Below, piece by piece: positions 42,913 through 51,368 of a stretch of DNA of 64,000 bases (positions are counted from its first letter, which is position 1; every line of letters begins with the position of its first letter). The notes under the pieces are model-generated. The model was not told where the DNA came from and made no database searches. It saw only the letters and a list, made by a program, of their open reading frames with translations. This DNA comes from Cerasicoccus arenae (lineage in GTDB: Bacteria; Verrucomicrobiota; Verrucomicrobiia; Opitutales; Cerasicoccaceae): the NCBI RefSeq assembly GCF_014651635.1, contig NZ_BMXG01000002.1:62001-126000 (forward strand), written 5' to 3'. Made by a program: the position numbers and the translations under genes.

Positions 42913-43114
42913 ATGCATCCGAAGTTTGAGAAGGTGAACGGTTTAAGCCGTCAAGCCATTGGCGCAGGGATCGAAGTCCACCGCGATCCATAAAGCACAA
43001 CTCATGAGTTATATGAAGATACTGGATATACCGCTTGGCTTACTCATGAATTTTAATTCCATAAAACTAGTTGACGATATTCATCGCCCCATGCTCCTAG
43101 GTTCCAATTCATAA
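42913..43114 (+). pseudogene. Decayed GxxExxY-family gene
   Basis: Two fragments recall the two ends of GxxExxY proteins (about 125 residues, unknown function). Frame one, 42913-42993, reads MHPKFEKVNGLSRQAIG then AGIEVHRD and stops; the family consensus is ...xIIGAAIEVHRELGPGLLE. Frame two, about 42992-43114, reads KAQLMSYMKILDIPLGLLM then NFNSIKLVDDIHR and stops, matching the conserved C-terminus AQLLTYLKLxxLPLGLLxNFN. The middle half is missing and the frames differ, so the gene is deleted and frameshifted. It is a remnant, not an expressed protein. Confidence 0.75.
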
Positions 43115-43128
43115 GATCCATACTCTGC

Positions 43129-43150
43129 TTTCTTCGCTGCCTTCTGTTCA
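43129..43150 (-). repeat. Right arm of inverted repeat flanking the GxxExxY remnant
   Basis: Reverse complement reads TGAACAGAAGGCAGCGAAGA..., matching the left arm at about nineteen of twenty-two positions. The bracketed segment is about 270 bases long in total. Confidence 0.7.
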
Positions 43151-43180
43151 AAAACACTGCCTCACCGAAAACAAAAATCC

Positions 43181-43765
43181 ATGTCCCATTTTCCTGAAGT
43201 CCTGATTATTGGCGATTCCATTTCAATCGGTTACACGCCGTTTGTTGAAAAAGCCTTTCTTGGGCGCGCCAACGTTTCCCGGAACGAGGGTAATGCATCC
43301 TCGACTATTTATACGCTAGAGCATATCGATGCTTGGCTGGGCGATACTCACTGGGATGTGATCCACTTCAACTGGGGGTTACACGACCTGAAGTTCGTCG
43401 ACGAGGATTTGACGATGGTTTCCGTTTCCGAAGGCCGTCAGTTGCTCTCGTTGGATGATTACGAAAAGAATCTCCGTGTGCTCGTTGCCCGTTTACAAAA
43501 GACCGGTGCCAAACTAATTTGGGCAATGACGACGCCTATCCCAGAGGGGGTAAGTGGCCGCATTCCGGGAGACGAAATTGCCTACAATGCTGTTGCCCGC
43601 AAGGTGATGGAAGAGACTGGAGTTGCCATCAGTGACTTGTATGCAGTCATGGCTGAAGATCGTGGCAACAAAGGCGGCAAGGTGGCTGATGTCCACTATA
43701 CGGACGAAGGCTCCGAGCTGCTGTCTCGGCAGGTTATCCAATATATCGAAGACGCGCTTAAATAG
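43181..43765 (+). CDS. SGNH/GDSL hydrolase
   Basis: 194 residues. GDSIS at 11-15 is block I with the nucleophile Ser13, NWGLHD contains the block III Asn, and DVHYTDEG near 170 the catalytic Asp-x2-His. No signal peptide, so cytoplasmic esterase/lipase-type hydrolase; the substrate could be an acylated or acetylated sugar, which cannot be told. It is encoded between pheS and pheT, with the pheT ATG ten bases after its stop. Confidence 0.88.
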   Translation: MSHFPEVLIIGDSISIGYTPFVEKAFLGRANVSRNEGNASSTIYTLEHIDAWLGDTHWDVIHFNWGLHDLKFVDEDLTMVSVSEGRQLLSLDDYEKNLRVLVARLQKTGAKLIWAMTTPIPEGVSGRIPGDEIAYNAVARKVMEETGVAISDLYAVMAEDRGNKGGKVADVHYTDEGSELLSRQVIQYIEDALK

Positions 43766-43774
43766 AAATTTCCC

Positions 43775-46201
43775 ATGAAAGTATCTTTAAACTGGCTGAA
43801 TAATTATGTCGATCTCGACGCCTCTGTTGATGCAATCTGCGAGGCCCTGCCGATGATCGGCCTAGAAGTGGAGGCTGTCGAAACCAAAGGACTGCCGCCG
43901 ATTGATAATCTCGTCGTAGGCGAAGTCCTGAGTCGCGAGCAGCATCCGGACGCAGATCGTTTAGGCGTGTGCATGGTCAAGTATTCTCCGACGGAAGAGC
44001 CTACGCAGATTGTTTGTGGAGCGACGAATTACAAGGTCGGCGACCGTGTGCCGGTAGCGTTGGTGGGCGCAAAGCTCCCTGGTGATTTCAAGATCAAGAA
44101 GAGCAAACTGCGTGGCGTTGAAAGCAATGGCATGATGTGCTCGGCCAAGGAACTTGGGATGGGAGATGACCATAGCGGCCTAATGATCCTGACCGACCGG
44201 CCAGAGATCGGCACGTCGATGAACGATCTTTTCAAGGACAGCGACACCGTCATCGAACTCGAGCTGACCGCCAACCGCGGCGACTGCCTGAGCCACATTG
44301 GCGTAGCTCGTGAGCTGGCCGCATATTTCGGTAAGAAATTGAAAACGCCCGTCGTGAAAACAATGGCAGGACAGGGGAGGGGGCTGATCGATTCCGTTGA
44401 GGTTACCAGTGCTACCTGCCCTTACTACACTGCTTGGAGCATTAAGGGCGTCAAAATTGCCGAAAGCCCGGAGTGGCTCAAGAAGGCGCTCACTGCAATT
44501 GGGCAACGGCCAATCAACAACGTGGTCGATGTTACCAATTATGTGCTGATGGAAACTGGCCAGCCGCTGCATGCCTTTGATGCGGGTAAGATTCGCGGCG
44601 GTAAGCTGCTGGTCCGCCAAGCCACTGATGGCGAGCCGATCACGACCCTGGACGAGAAGCAGCGCAAGCTTTCGGCCAAGATGATGGTCATCGCCGATGC
44701 TGAGCGTCCACTAGTCGTCGCTGGCGTCATGGGCAGCCTAGATGCAGAAGTGGATGGGGCGACGACGGACATCGTGCTGGAAAGCGCGTGGTTCGAGCCG
44801 GGTTCGGTTCGCTGGAGTAGTCGTCGGCTAAATCTCTTTTCCGATAGCTCGCATCGCTTCACGCGTGACGTCGATCCTGCGGGTGTGGATTATGCCGCCA
44901 AGCGCGCCATTGATTTGATACTCGAAATTGCTGGTGGCGAAATTATTGGTGCGCCGATTGTTGTTGGCCAAGCTCCTCGCGGTGACCGCACGATCTTGAT
45001 CACTGGCGACTATGTGCGCAAAGTTTGCGGATTCGACGTCAAGGACAGCGAAATCTCATCTGCATTTGTGAGCCTTGGCTTTGCGTTGGAAAATGATACT
45101 TCTGTTCAAGCTGATGGTGCATGGCAAGTCACGGTACCGAGTTTCCGTCCAGAAGTTGACCGCCCAATCGACCTTGTCGAAGAGTTTATCCGTCTTTACG
45201 GCACTGCGAGAATTCCAACTTCTGCCGTTAAGGCTACGGGCTTGACTCGTGACGACGCTCCGTTGGCAAAATATAATCGCGCTGCTGCGAACCTCCTTTC
45301 GGCAAATGGCTTTGCGGAGTGCTCGCACTACACCTTGGTTGATGGCGATCAACTGACGGCTTTCGAATACGAAGACCAGTATGCAAATCTGAAACTGGCC
45401 AATCCGCTCACATCCGAGATGGGGCACTTGCGTGCCTCGTTGATTCCTGGGCTTGTGCGTGCGGTGCAGCTTAACCAGAGCCGTGGCAACGCACCGACGC
45501 AGCTCTTTGAGACCGGTCGGGTATTCCGCTACGGCGAAGGCGATATCTTCGAAATAGCTTCGCTGGCTTTTGTCTGGCGCGCGGATGCGGCAGGCCGTCA
45601 ATGGCGCGAACGCGGTGCTCCGGATTTTTATTCGGCTAAGGCGATGGCGGAAAACCTGCTTGGCCTAGGCGGCTTCGCACCGCAGGACTGGGATACCACG
45701 AATCACCCAGCTTGGCAGGAAGGTCAGTCCGGGGGGGCGGGTTGCTGGTTCACCGGCGCAGTCATGGTTCGTGCAGGCCTTCTCTCGATGGCGATGCTTA
45801 AAGAAATGGAAGTCGATGGTCTCTGGTTGGGGGGCGAAATCCTCTTCCGCGCTGATCGTTTGCCCAAGAACGACAAGGCGACTCGATTTGCGGGGTTCAG
45901 TGATTTCCCCGGCAGCGAAAAAGATATCGCATTGGTGGTCGACTCTGGGCTGGCTGCCGAAAGCGTGCGCTCCACGCTTGCGAAGGCCGCGAAGGAATCA
46001 ACCGCTGGTGCCTTTGACGTCGACTCGGTCGATGTGTTCGATGTTTACGCCGGTGAGGGACTTCCCGAAGGCAAAAAGAGCCTAGCCTTCAGCATTCGCT
46101 ACCGCAGCCCTGAGCGCACGCTCAAGGACAAGGAAGTGAACTCAGCCTTCGACGCAGTTCAGAAGGCAATGACCGCAGTTGGCTATCAGGTGCGTAGTTA
46201 A
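43775..46201 (+). CDS. pheT: Phenylalanine-tRNA ligase beta subunit
   Basis: 808 residues. Residues about 40-155 are a tRNA-binding EMAP-like domain, followed by the B3/B4 editing domain, the B5 domain, the catalytic-like core (GLVRAVQLNQSRGNAPTQLFETGRVFR) and a C-terminal FDX-ACB anticodon-binding domain (FSDFPGSEKDIALVVD ... FSIRYRSPERTLKDKEV). Acts with PheS as a tetramer. A G7 run at 45731-45737 lies in the central region with intact frame. Confidence 0.96.
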   Translation: MKVSLNWLNNYVDLDASVDAICEALPMIGLEVEAVETKGLPPIDNLVVGEVLSREQHPDADRLGVCMVKYSPTEEPTQIVCGATNYKVGDRVPVALVGAKLPGDFKIKKSKLRGVESNGMMCSAKELGMGDDHSGLMILTDRPEIGTSMNDLFKDSDTVIELELTANRGDCLSHIGVARELAAYFGKKLKTPVVKTMAGQGRGLIDSVEVTSATCPYYTAWSIKGVKIAESPEWLKKALTAIGQRPINNVVDVTNYVLMETGQPLHAFDAGKIRGGKLLVRQATDGEPITTLDEKQRKLSAKMMVIADAERPLVVAGVMGSLDAEVDGATTDIVLESAWFEPGSVRWSSRRLNLFSDSSHRFTRDVDPAGVDYAAKRAIDLILEIAGGEIIGAPIVVGQAPRGDRTILITGDYVRKVCGFDVKDSEISSAFVSLGFALENDTSVQADGAWQVTVPSFRPEVDRPIDLVEEFIRLYGTARIPTSAVKATGLTRDDAPLAKYNRAAANLLSANGFAECSHYTLVDGDQLTAFEYEDQYANLKLANPLTSEMGHLRASLIPGLVRAVQLNQSRGNAPTQLFETGRVFRYGEGDIFEIASLAFVWRADAAGRQWRERGAPDFYSAKAMAENLLGLGGFAPQDWDTTNHPAWQEGQSGGAGCWFTGAVMVRAGLLSMAMLKEMEVDGLWLGGEILFRADRLPKNDKATRFAGFSDFPGSEKDIALVVDSGLAAESVRSTLAKAAKESTAGAFDVDSVDVFDVYAGEGLPEGKKSLAFSIRYRSPERTLKDKEVNSAFDAVQKAMTAVGYQVRS

Positions 46202-46224
46202 CGCGCTTGTTTTGGGTTCGATTT

Positions 46225-46256
46225 AGTAGCCGTTTTTTGGTCGGGCTACTTATTTG
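46225..46256 (+). terminator. Weak hairpin after pheT
   Basis: AGTAGCC (46225-46231) pairs with GGCTACT (46244-46250) across a twelve-base loop, followed by TATTT. Plausible but weak pheT terminator. Confidence 0.4.
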
Positions 46257-46283
46257 GTCAGTGCTTCATCTCTCTATCGAAAC

Positions 46284-46303
46284 AGGGGGCTAATGCCCCC
46301 TTT
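46284..46303. terminator. GC-rich hairpin downstream of pheT
   Basis: Seven-base-pair stem with five G-C pairs plus flanking (AGGGGGC / GCCCCCT), loop TAAT, followed by TTTG. A likely terminator for pheT transcription; the remaining bases to the next ATG at 46497 hold a candidate operator and nothing else recognised. Confidence 0.6.
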
Positions 46304-46452
46304 GTAAATACGTGCATATTGCCATATTATGGACGAAAGTCGATGGCATTTTGCAACTTATTGAGAGACTCAGAAATTCGGCTGGAATTTTTGCTCACTG
46401 AATATCAATGACTTGTGTGATCGATGGGCGGATTGGCACCTAGGTTGCGTAA

Positions 46453-46476
46453 TATATTCTGTTTACACGGAATATA
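46453..46476. promoter_or_regulatory. Palindrome upstream of the DUF892 gene
   Basis: Perfect seven-base inverted repeat TATATTC-N10-GAATATA, 20 bases before the ATG of the DUF892 gene. Could be an operator or a transcript hairpin; the binding protein is unknown. Confidence 0.35.
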
Positions 46477-46496
46477 AACCTAAACCAAGAACCCAC

Positions 46497-46997
46497 ATGA
46501 ACCTCAGAGAACTATACATCGAGCAACTTCAAGACATCTACAGTGCCGAAACCCAGTTGGTGGATTTTCTACATCAACTATCGTGGAAAGCGCGCAGCAC
46601 GGGGCTCAAGCAAGCTTTGGGTAATCACTTGGATGAGACCAAGGGACAAGTTGACCGGCTCAAACAAGTGTTTGCCAACCACTCCGGTGCCAATCCTGAT
46701 GGCCATACTTGCCAAGCGATGAAAGGCTTGGTGCGTGAAGGTAAAGAAGCTTTGGACACCCACGGCAAAAGCGAAATCATTGATGCACATCTCGTCGCCA
46801 ATGCGAGCCGAATTGAGCACTACGAAATAGCCGCTTACACAACCGCAATCTCCATCGCGACGTCGCTCGACTATAAGGCTGACGTCGAATTGCTGAAGGA
46901 AAGTCTGAAGCAGGAAAAGGCCGCAAGCAATGACCTCGAAAAAATGGCTGGTGGCGGGATATTCTCGCAGGGCCTACACGCTGCCGCCGCAAAATAA
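46497..46997 (+). CDS. DUF892 (YciE-like) ferritin-fold protein
   Basis: 166 residues from ATG 46497 (MNLRELYIEQL); a longer frame to 46413 is not supported. LYIEQLQDIYSAETQLVDFL and later RIEHYEIAAYTTAISIATSL are the hallmark helices of the DUF892 family, with Glu and His that would bind metal in a four-helix bundle. YciE-type proteins are stress-induced and may handle iron. The DUF2383 gene follows after 21 bases on the same strand, so the two are one unit. Confidence 0.87.
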   Translation: MNLRELYIEQLQDIYSAETQLVDFLHQLSWKARSTGLKQALGNHLDETKGQVDRLKQVFANHSGANPDGHTCQAMKGLVREGKEALDTHGKSEIIDAHLVANASRIEHYEIAAYTTAISIATSLDYKADVELLKESLKQEKAASNDLEKMAGGGIFSQGLHAAAAK

Positions 46998-47018
46998 CCA
47001 TCCAACCACAATAATACC

Positions 47019-47465
47019 ATGAGTAACTTAAAATCCAAACTAGCGAACAATCTCTCAAGCATCAATGAATACTGTAATGATTCAGTGAAAGGCTTCGAAG
47101 AGGCAGCAGATTCAATCCAAGATACCAATGCTCGACTGGCCGCCAACTTCAAGGTCCGGGCTAATGAACGACGCGTCTTTTCCGAGCGTTTATCGGAGCG
47201 TCTGCTATGCATCGGTGAAGACCGCGAGGATGGTGGCTCACTTAGTGGCGCGATCCACCGAGGCATTCTTAAGCTGAAGGAGGCATTTACGAGCGACGAT
47301 GTAAGCGCCGTCATCAATGAATGCATCCGCGGCGAAGAGGGGCTACGTGATGAAGTCGATGAAGCGTTGAACTCCAAGGCTGACCCCGAAACCACCTCCG
47401 TCCTCCTTGACCTGAAGCAGCACGTAAGTGTCTCTATCGGCGACCTTAATTTGCTGAAACAGTAG
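47019..47465 (+). CDS. DUF2383 / PA2169-like four-helix protein
   Basis: 148 residues. The sequence is helical and charged throughout (NEYCNDSVKGFEEAADSIQD, ALNSKADPETTSVLLDLKQHVSVS), the pattern of PA2169 family proteins, which have a ferritin-like bundle fold. Function unknown; co-transcribed with the DUF892 gene, suggesting a stress or metal role. A Rho-independent terminator follows the stop directly. Confidence 0.8.
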   Translation: MSNLKSKLANNLSSINEYCNDSVKGFEEAADSIQDTNARLAANFKVRANERRVFSERLSERLLCIGEDREDGGSLSGAIHRGILKLKEAFTSDDVSAVINECIRGEEGLRDEVDEALNSKADPETTSVLLDLKQHVSVSIGDLNLLKQ

Positions 47466-47490
47466 GTCACAGTCAGTCACATTTCTCGAG

Positions 47491-47518
47491 TCCCCGGCTA
47501 TATTGCCGGGGATTTTTT
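47491..47518 (+). terminator. Rho-independent terminator of the DUF892/DUF2383 unit
   Basis: CCCCGGC (47492-47498) pairs with GCCGGGG (47505-47511), loop TATATT, flanked by a further A-T pair and followed by six T. Confidence 0.92.
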
Positions 47519-47617
47519 ATGCAATAGTTAGCCGGTGCGCTCCGGATCAAGGCATCGGTTCGTTAAAATACACCCTCGACAGCATCGCCTCGCCAACTTT
47601 CTTATTAAGCATTCATC

Positions 47618-47905
47618 ATGGCCCATACCGAAATTGACATCGACAAAGTCGCGCGCCTCGCGCGCTTGGATCTTTCCGACGAAGAAAAGCGCACCTATTC
47701 GGCGCAGCTTGGCCAAGTGCTGGAGCACATGGATAAGCTCAATGCGCTTGATCTGGACGGCGTAGAACCGACCGCACACTCCTTTCCCTTGAGCAATGTA
47801 CTCGACGAAGACGAGGAGCAGCCAGGTTTTACGGTGGAGGAAGCGTTACGCAACGCGCCTAAAGCCCGTGATAACCAAGTCGTTGTGCCAAAGGTCGTTG
47901 AGTAA
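47618..47905 (+). CDS. gatC: Asp-tRNA(Asn)/Glu-tRNA(Gln) amidotransferase subunit C
   Basis: 95 residues. KVARLARLDLSDEEKRTYSAQLGQVLEHMDKLNALDLDGVEPTAH is the GatC signature. Binds and stabilises GatA. gatA follows 57 bases later. Confidence 0.94.
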   Translation: MAHTEIDIDKVARLARLDLSDEEKRTYSAQLGQVLEHMDKLNALDLDGVEPTAHSFPLSNVLDEDEEQPGFTVEEALRNAPKARDNQVVVPKVVE

Positions 47906-47961
47906 GCTTTTGCTGCTCTTCGATTTTCTATTCAAAACACGTTTCATTAGTTTTTCTAACA

Positions 47962-49422
47962 ATGCCCGAACTTTACGAATCAACCGCCGCCGAATTGAGT
48001 ACCCTACTGGCCAGTGGACAAACGAGCGCCAAGGAAATCATGGCTGCCTATTTGTCGCGTATTGAGCAGGTAGATGGAAATGTCCGGGCCTTCAATTCTT
48101 ATGACCACGACGATGCGCTTCGACAGGCGGATGCCTCAGATACCCGCCGTCGTGAAGAACGAGCAATGGGGCCGCTTGATGGCATACCGGTCGCGTTGAA
48201 AGATGTCATCGCGGTTAAAGATCAGCCGCTTACGGCGTCCAGCAAGATGCTGAAGGACTTTGTCTCGCCCTACGATTCGCACGTTACTGAGCTGCTCAAA
48301 CGTCAGGGAGCGGTGTTATTCGGACGGTTGAACCTGGACGAGTTTGCGATGGGTTCGTCGACCGAAAATAGCGGTTTCCAACGCACCTGCAATCCATGGG
48401 ACCTAGAGCGGATTCCGGGTGGCAGCTCTGGTGGTAGCGCTGCCGCAATTGCTGCATGTGAAGCGCCATTGACCTTGGGTAGTGATACAGGCGGCTCGAT
48501 TCGCCAACCGGCGGCATTGTGTGGAGTGGTGGGAATGAAGCCGACTTACGGCTTGGTGTCGCGTTATGGCTTGATTGCCTTTGCCTCGTCGCTTGATCAG
48601 ATCGGGCCGTTTGCTCAAACGGTGGAAGACGCCGCAATTTTATTGCAGGGCATTGTTGGCCATGACCGGCGTGACTCGACTTCGATCAAAATGGCGGTTC
48701 CGGATTACCGTGCGGCATTGAAGACTGACAAGAAATGGCGTCTTGGCGTGCCCAAGGAATACTTTGGCGAAGGTCTCGATGCAGAGGTCCGTGCCGCAGT
48801 GGAAGCAGCGATTAAGACCTATGAAGGCCTTGGTCACGAGATCGTAGAAGTCAGCCTGCCGACGACTGACCTTGCGGTGCCGGTGTATTACATTCTTGCG
48901 CCTGCTGAGGCCTCGTCGAACCTCTCCCGCTACGACGGCATCCGCTACGGGCACCGTAGTTCCAACGCGGCGGACGCGATCGACGTTTACTATAAGAGCC
49001 GGGCGGAGGGTTTTGGCCCAGAGGTAAAACGCCGGATTATTTTGGGCTCCTATGTGCTTTCGAGTGGCTATTACGACGCCTATTATTTGAAAGCGCAAAA
49101 GGCACGCACGATCATTCGCAACGACTTCAATTCCGCCTTTGAGCAGTGTGATGCGTTATTGACGCCAACTGCGCCGACTGCGGCCTTTAAGGCAGGTGAG
49201 AAGACCAACGATCCACTTTCGATGTATCTCTCGGACATCTTCACGATCAATGTGAATCTAGCGGGCCTACCGGGTGTCAGTGTGCCCTGCGGCTTTACCT
49301 CGACGGGGTTGCCGATTGGCTTGCAGATCATTGGGAAAGCCTTCGAGGAAGCGGAGATGTTGGCCATTGCGCACGCCTACGAGCAGCAGCATGATTGGGG
49401 TAAGCAGCGGCCTTCGCTGTAG
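47962..49422 (+). CDS. gatA: Asp-tRNA(Asn)/Glu-tRNA(Gln) amidotransferase subunit A
   Basis: 486 residues. Amidase signature with catalytic Lys80, cis-Ser155 (GGSSGGS) and nucleophile Ser179 (DTGGSI), matching the Lys79-Ser154-Ser178 set of S. aureus GatA. It releases ammonia from glutamine for conversion of misacylated tRNA. The gatB partner is not encoded after it here; the next gene is an rRNA methyltransferase. Confidence 0.95.
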   Translation: MPELYESTAAELSTLLASGQTSAKEIMAAYLSRIEQVDGNVRAFNSYDHDDALRQADASDTRRREERAMGPLDGIPVALKDVIAVKDQPLTASSKMLKDFVSPYDSHVTELLKRQGAVLFGRLNLDEFAMGSSTENSGFQRTCNPWDLERIPGGSSGGSAAAIAACEAPLTLGSDTGGSIRQPAALCGVVGMKPTYGLVSRYGLIAFASSLDQIGPFAQTVEDAAILLQGIVGHDRRDSTSIKMAVPDYRAALKTDKKWRLGVPKEYFGEGLDAEVRAAVEAAIKTYEGLGHEIVEVSLPTTDLAVPVYYILAPAEASSNLSRYDGIRYGHRSSNAADAIDVYYKSRAEGFGPEVKRRIILGSYVLSSGYYDAYYLKAQKARTIIRNDFNSAFEQCDALLTPTAPTAAFKAGEKTNDPLSMYLSDIFTINVNLAGLPGVSVPCGFTSTGLPIGLQIIGKAFEEAEMLAIAHAYEQQHDWGKQRPSL

Positions 49423-49524
49423 AATCGCGTGGAATGATTTTTCCTTTGGGCTGGCCAAGGAGGGGTAGCTAGTTAGCTTCCGCTGTTCGATCGAACCGCA
49501 CACAATCAACAAATTTATCATCAT

Positions 49525-50676
49525 ATGCTTCCGGCACTACAATTAAAACCGGGCACTGGGCCACGCTCTTTGCAAGGACACCCTTGGGCTTACGCTAGTG
49601 ACGTGCGCGAACTGCTCCCCGCTAAAATAAACGGTCAAGCCGTCGAACTGAAGGACACACGTGGTCGTAGCCTTGGCGCTGGGCTCTACAATGGGCAGTC
49701 ACAGATTGTGTGGCGCCGGTTTAGTCGCGAAGCCAAGCCGTTTGACCATGCCTTCATTTCTCATGCCATCCCGGCAGCCATTGCTCGTCGTGAACCAAGG
49801 GCCTTTCGTCGCTTGGTATGGTCGGAGGCAGATGCATTGCCTGGCCTCGTGATTGACCAGTTTGACGATGTGCTGGTCGTTCAATTACTGACCCTTGGGA
49901 TGGACGCTCGTCGAGAAGATATTGAAAGTGTGCTCGAGGAATGCCTGTCTCCACGGGAAATAATCTATCGTAATGACGCGCCGACGCGGCAGCATGAGGG
50001 GCTTATCATGAAAGTGTCCTCACGATCAGGAGAGTCATTCCCAGCCCAGTGGTTTACGATCGATGGTGTAGAGTATTTCCTGGATCTTTACGAAGGTCAG
50101 AAGACAGGGTTCTACCTGGATCAACGGTCAGAGCATTTGCGAGTTGCTGCTATGGCGCAGGGTCGCCGAGTGCTTGATGCGTTTTGTAATCAAGGAGCTT
50201 TCGGGCTGCAATGCGCGCGTGCGGGTGCCGCTTCGGTGCTGGCAGTCGACATCTCTCAGGACTGTGTGAAAGCGACCAAAACGAATGCCGGTAGAAACCA
50301 CCTTACAGTGGAGGCTCATCAGGCAAATATGTTTGATTGGTTCACGGAGAATCGCAAAGAAACCTTTGATTTAATCATTCTCGATCCGCCGAGTTTTGCT
50401 CGTAACAAGCGGGCAGTTGATGGTGCCTTACGCGGCTATAAAGAGCTGAATCTGCGCGCCCTTCGGCTTCTAGCGCCGGGCGGTGTTTTGGCGACTTATT
50501 CTTGTTCGCAAAATGTGACTTTGGCAGATTTTATGGCGGTAGCGCAGCATGCCGCCAGTGATGCGAGGCGGGATGTCCGATTGATCGAGATCACGGGGCA
50601 ACCTGTGGATCATCCGGCGCTGTTGAATATGCCGGAGAGCTATTATTTGAAGGGCATGATCCTAGAGGCGCGATAA
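49525..50676 (+). CDS. Class I rRNA large subunit methyltransferase, RlmI-like
   Basis: 383 residues. N-terminal PUA-type domain (about 1-75, HPWAYASDVRELLPA), then a Rossmann methyltransferase: VLDAFCNQGAFGLQCARAG is motif I, ILDPPSFARNKRAV motif IV and TYSCSQNVT contains the catalytic Cys region. This is the RlmI family, which makes 5-methylcytosine in 23S rRNA. Exact target base not proven here. Confidence 0.9.
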   Translation: MLPALQLKPGTGPRSLQGHPWAYASDVRELLPAKINGQAVELKDTRGRSLGAGLYNGQSQIVWRRFSREAKPFDHAFISHAIPAAIARREPRAFRRLVWSEADALPGLVIDQFDDVLVVQLLTLGMDARREDIESVLEECLSPREIIYRNDAPTRQHEGLIMKVSSRSGESFPAQWFTIDGVEYFLDLYEGQKTGFYLDQRSEHLRVAAMAQGRRVLDAFCNQGAFGLQCARAGAASVLAVDISQDCVKATKTNAGRNHLTVEAHQANMFDWFTENRKETFDLIILDPPSFARNKRAVDGALRGYKELNLRALRLLAPGGVLATYSCSQNVTLADFMAVAQHAASDARRDVRLIEITGQPVDHPALLNMPESYYLKGMILEAR

Positions 50677-50726
50677 TGCATAATTCGCTTGGATGTCCAG
50701 CTCGGTGGTCGTAGATTTTATTTGAT

Positions 50727-51368
50727 ATGGAAACAGATCAAGTCTCCGCCGGTGTCTGGATGATGCTTGTCGTCATGGTTTTGCTGTTGTTGGGTGTCGC
50801 GATCGTCGCGATCAGCTTCAACTTGCGTCAGCATAGCAAACTGGTGGAGCAGTTCCGCAGACTGGGAGAGAAATTCGATTTGGAGCTGACGATTCCCAAG
50901 GCGACCTTGGGCGGGCTTTATCGCCGTAATCCCACACTTTACGGCCGTTATCTCGGTCACGAAATGTCGATTTACCCCAAGGGCTATGGATTGGACAATA
51001 CCCGCCAAACAGATACGGCAGTGCGTATTACTACGATGGCCGATTCCAAACTTCACCTGACAATCGCCCGCCGAAACTTAACTGGTAAGATGGGGCAGAT
51101 TGGCCGCTTGAAAGAATGCAAGACCGGCGATACTTCATTTGATGAAGTATTCTCACTGCGTAGTAACGACCCAGCGCAGGCGGTAAAAGTTTTCAATGAT
51201 CAATGGCGCGCGAAGCTTTCGGCAGAGTGGCCGAAGCTGGATAGTTTCCTAACCTTGCAGGACGGCATTATTACGCATCTACGTTCTGGCCTGCCGTATG
51301 AGGATGAATCCCGCGAAGACATCGAACGAATGGTCACATTTTGCGCAGCTTTATCGGAATCGTTCTGA
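50727..51368 (+). CDS. Membrane-anchored protein of unknown function
   Basis: 213 residues. One transmembrane segment at about 9-29 (VWMMLVVMVLLLLGVAIVAI) preceded by acidic residues, then a soluble region with a basic and Tyr-rich stretch (LGGLYRRNPTLYGRYLGHEM). The remainder has no motif I recognise; it is somewhat like small membrane proteins that read out a folded cytoplasmic or periplasmic domain. Its TGA abuts the stop of the convergent TPR protein gene with no gap. Confidence 0.7.
   Translation: METDQVSAGVWMMLVVMVLLLLGVAIVAISFNLRQHSKLVEQFRRLGEKFDLELTIPKATLGGLYRRNPTLYGRYLGHEMSIYPKGYGLDNTRQTDTAVRITTMADSKLHLTIARRNLTGKMGQIGRLKECKTGDTSFDEVFSLRSNDPAQAVKVFNDQWRAKLSAEWPKLDSFLTLQDGIITHLRSGLPYEDESREDIERMVTFCAALSESF

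Noticed and set aside
42992-43114. A functional short gene in the second fragment of the GxxExxY remnant
   Set aside because: It encodes only the C-terminal part of the family and lacks the conserved N-terminal half, so it cannot be a complete member.
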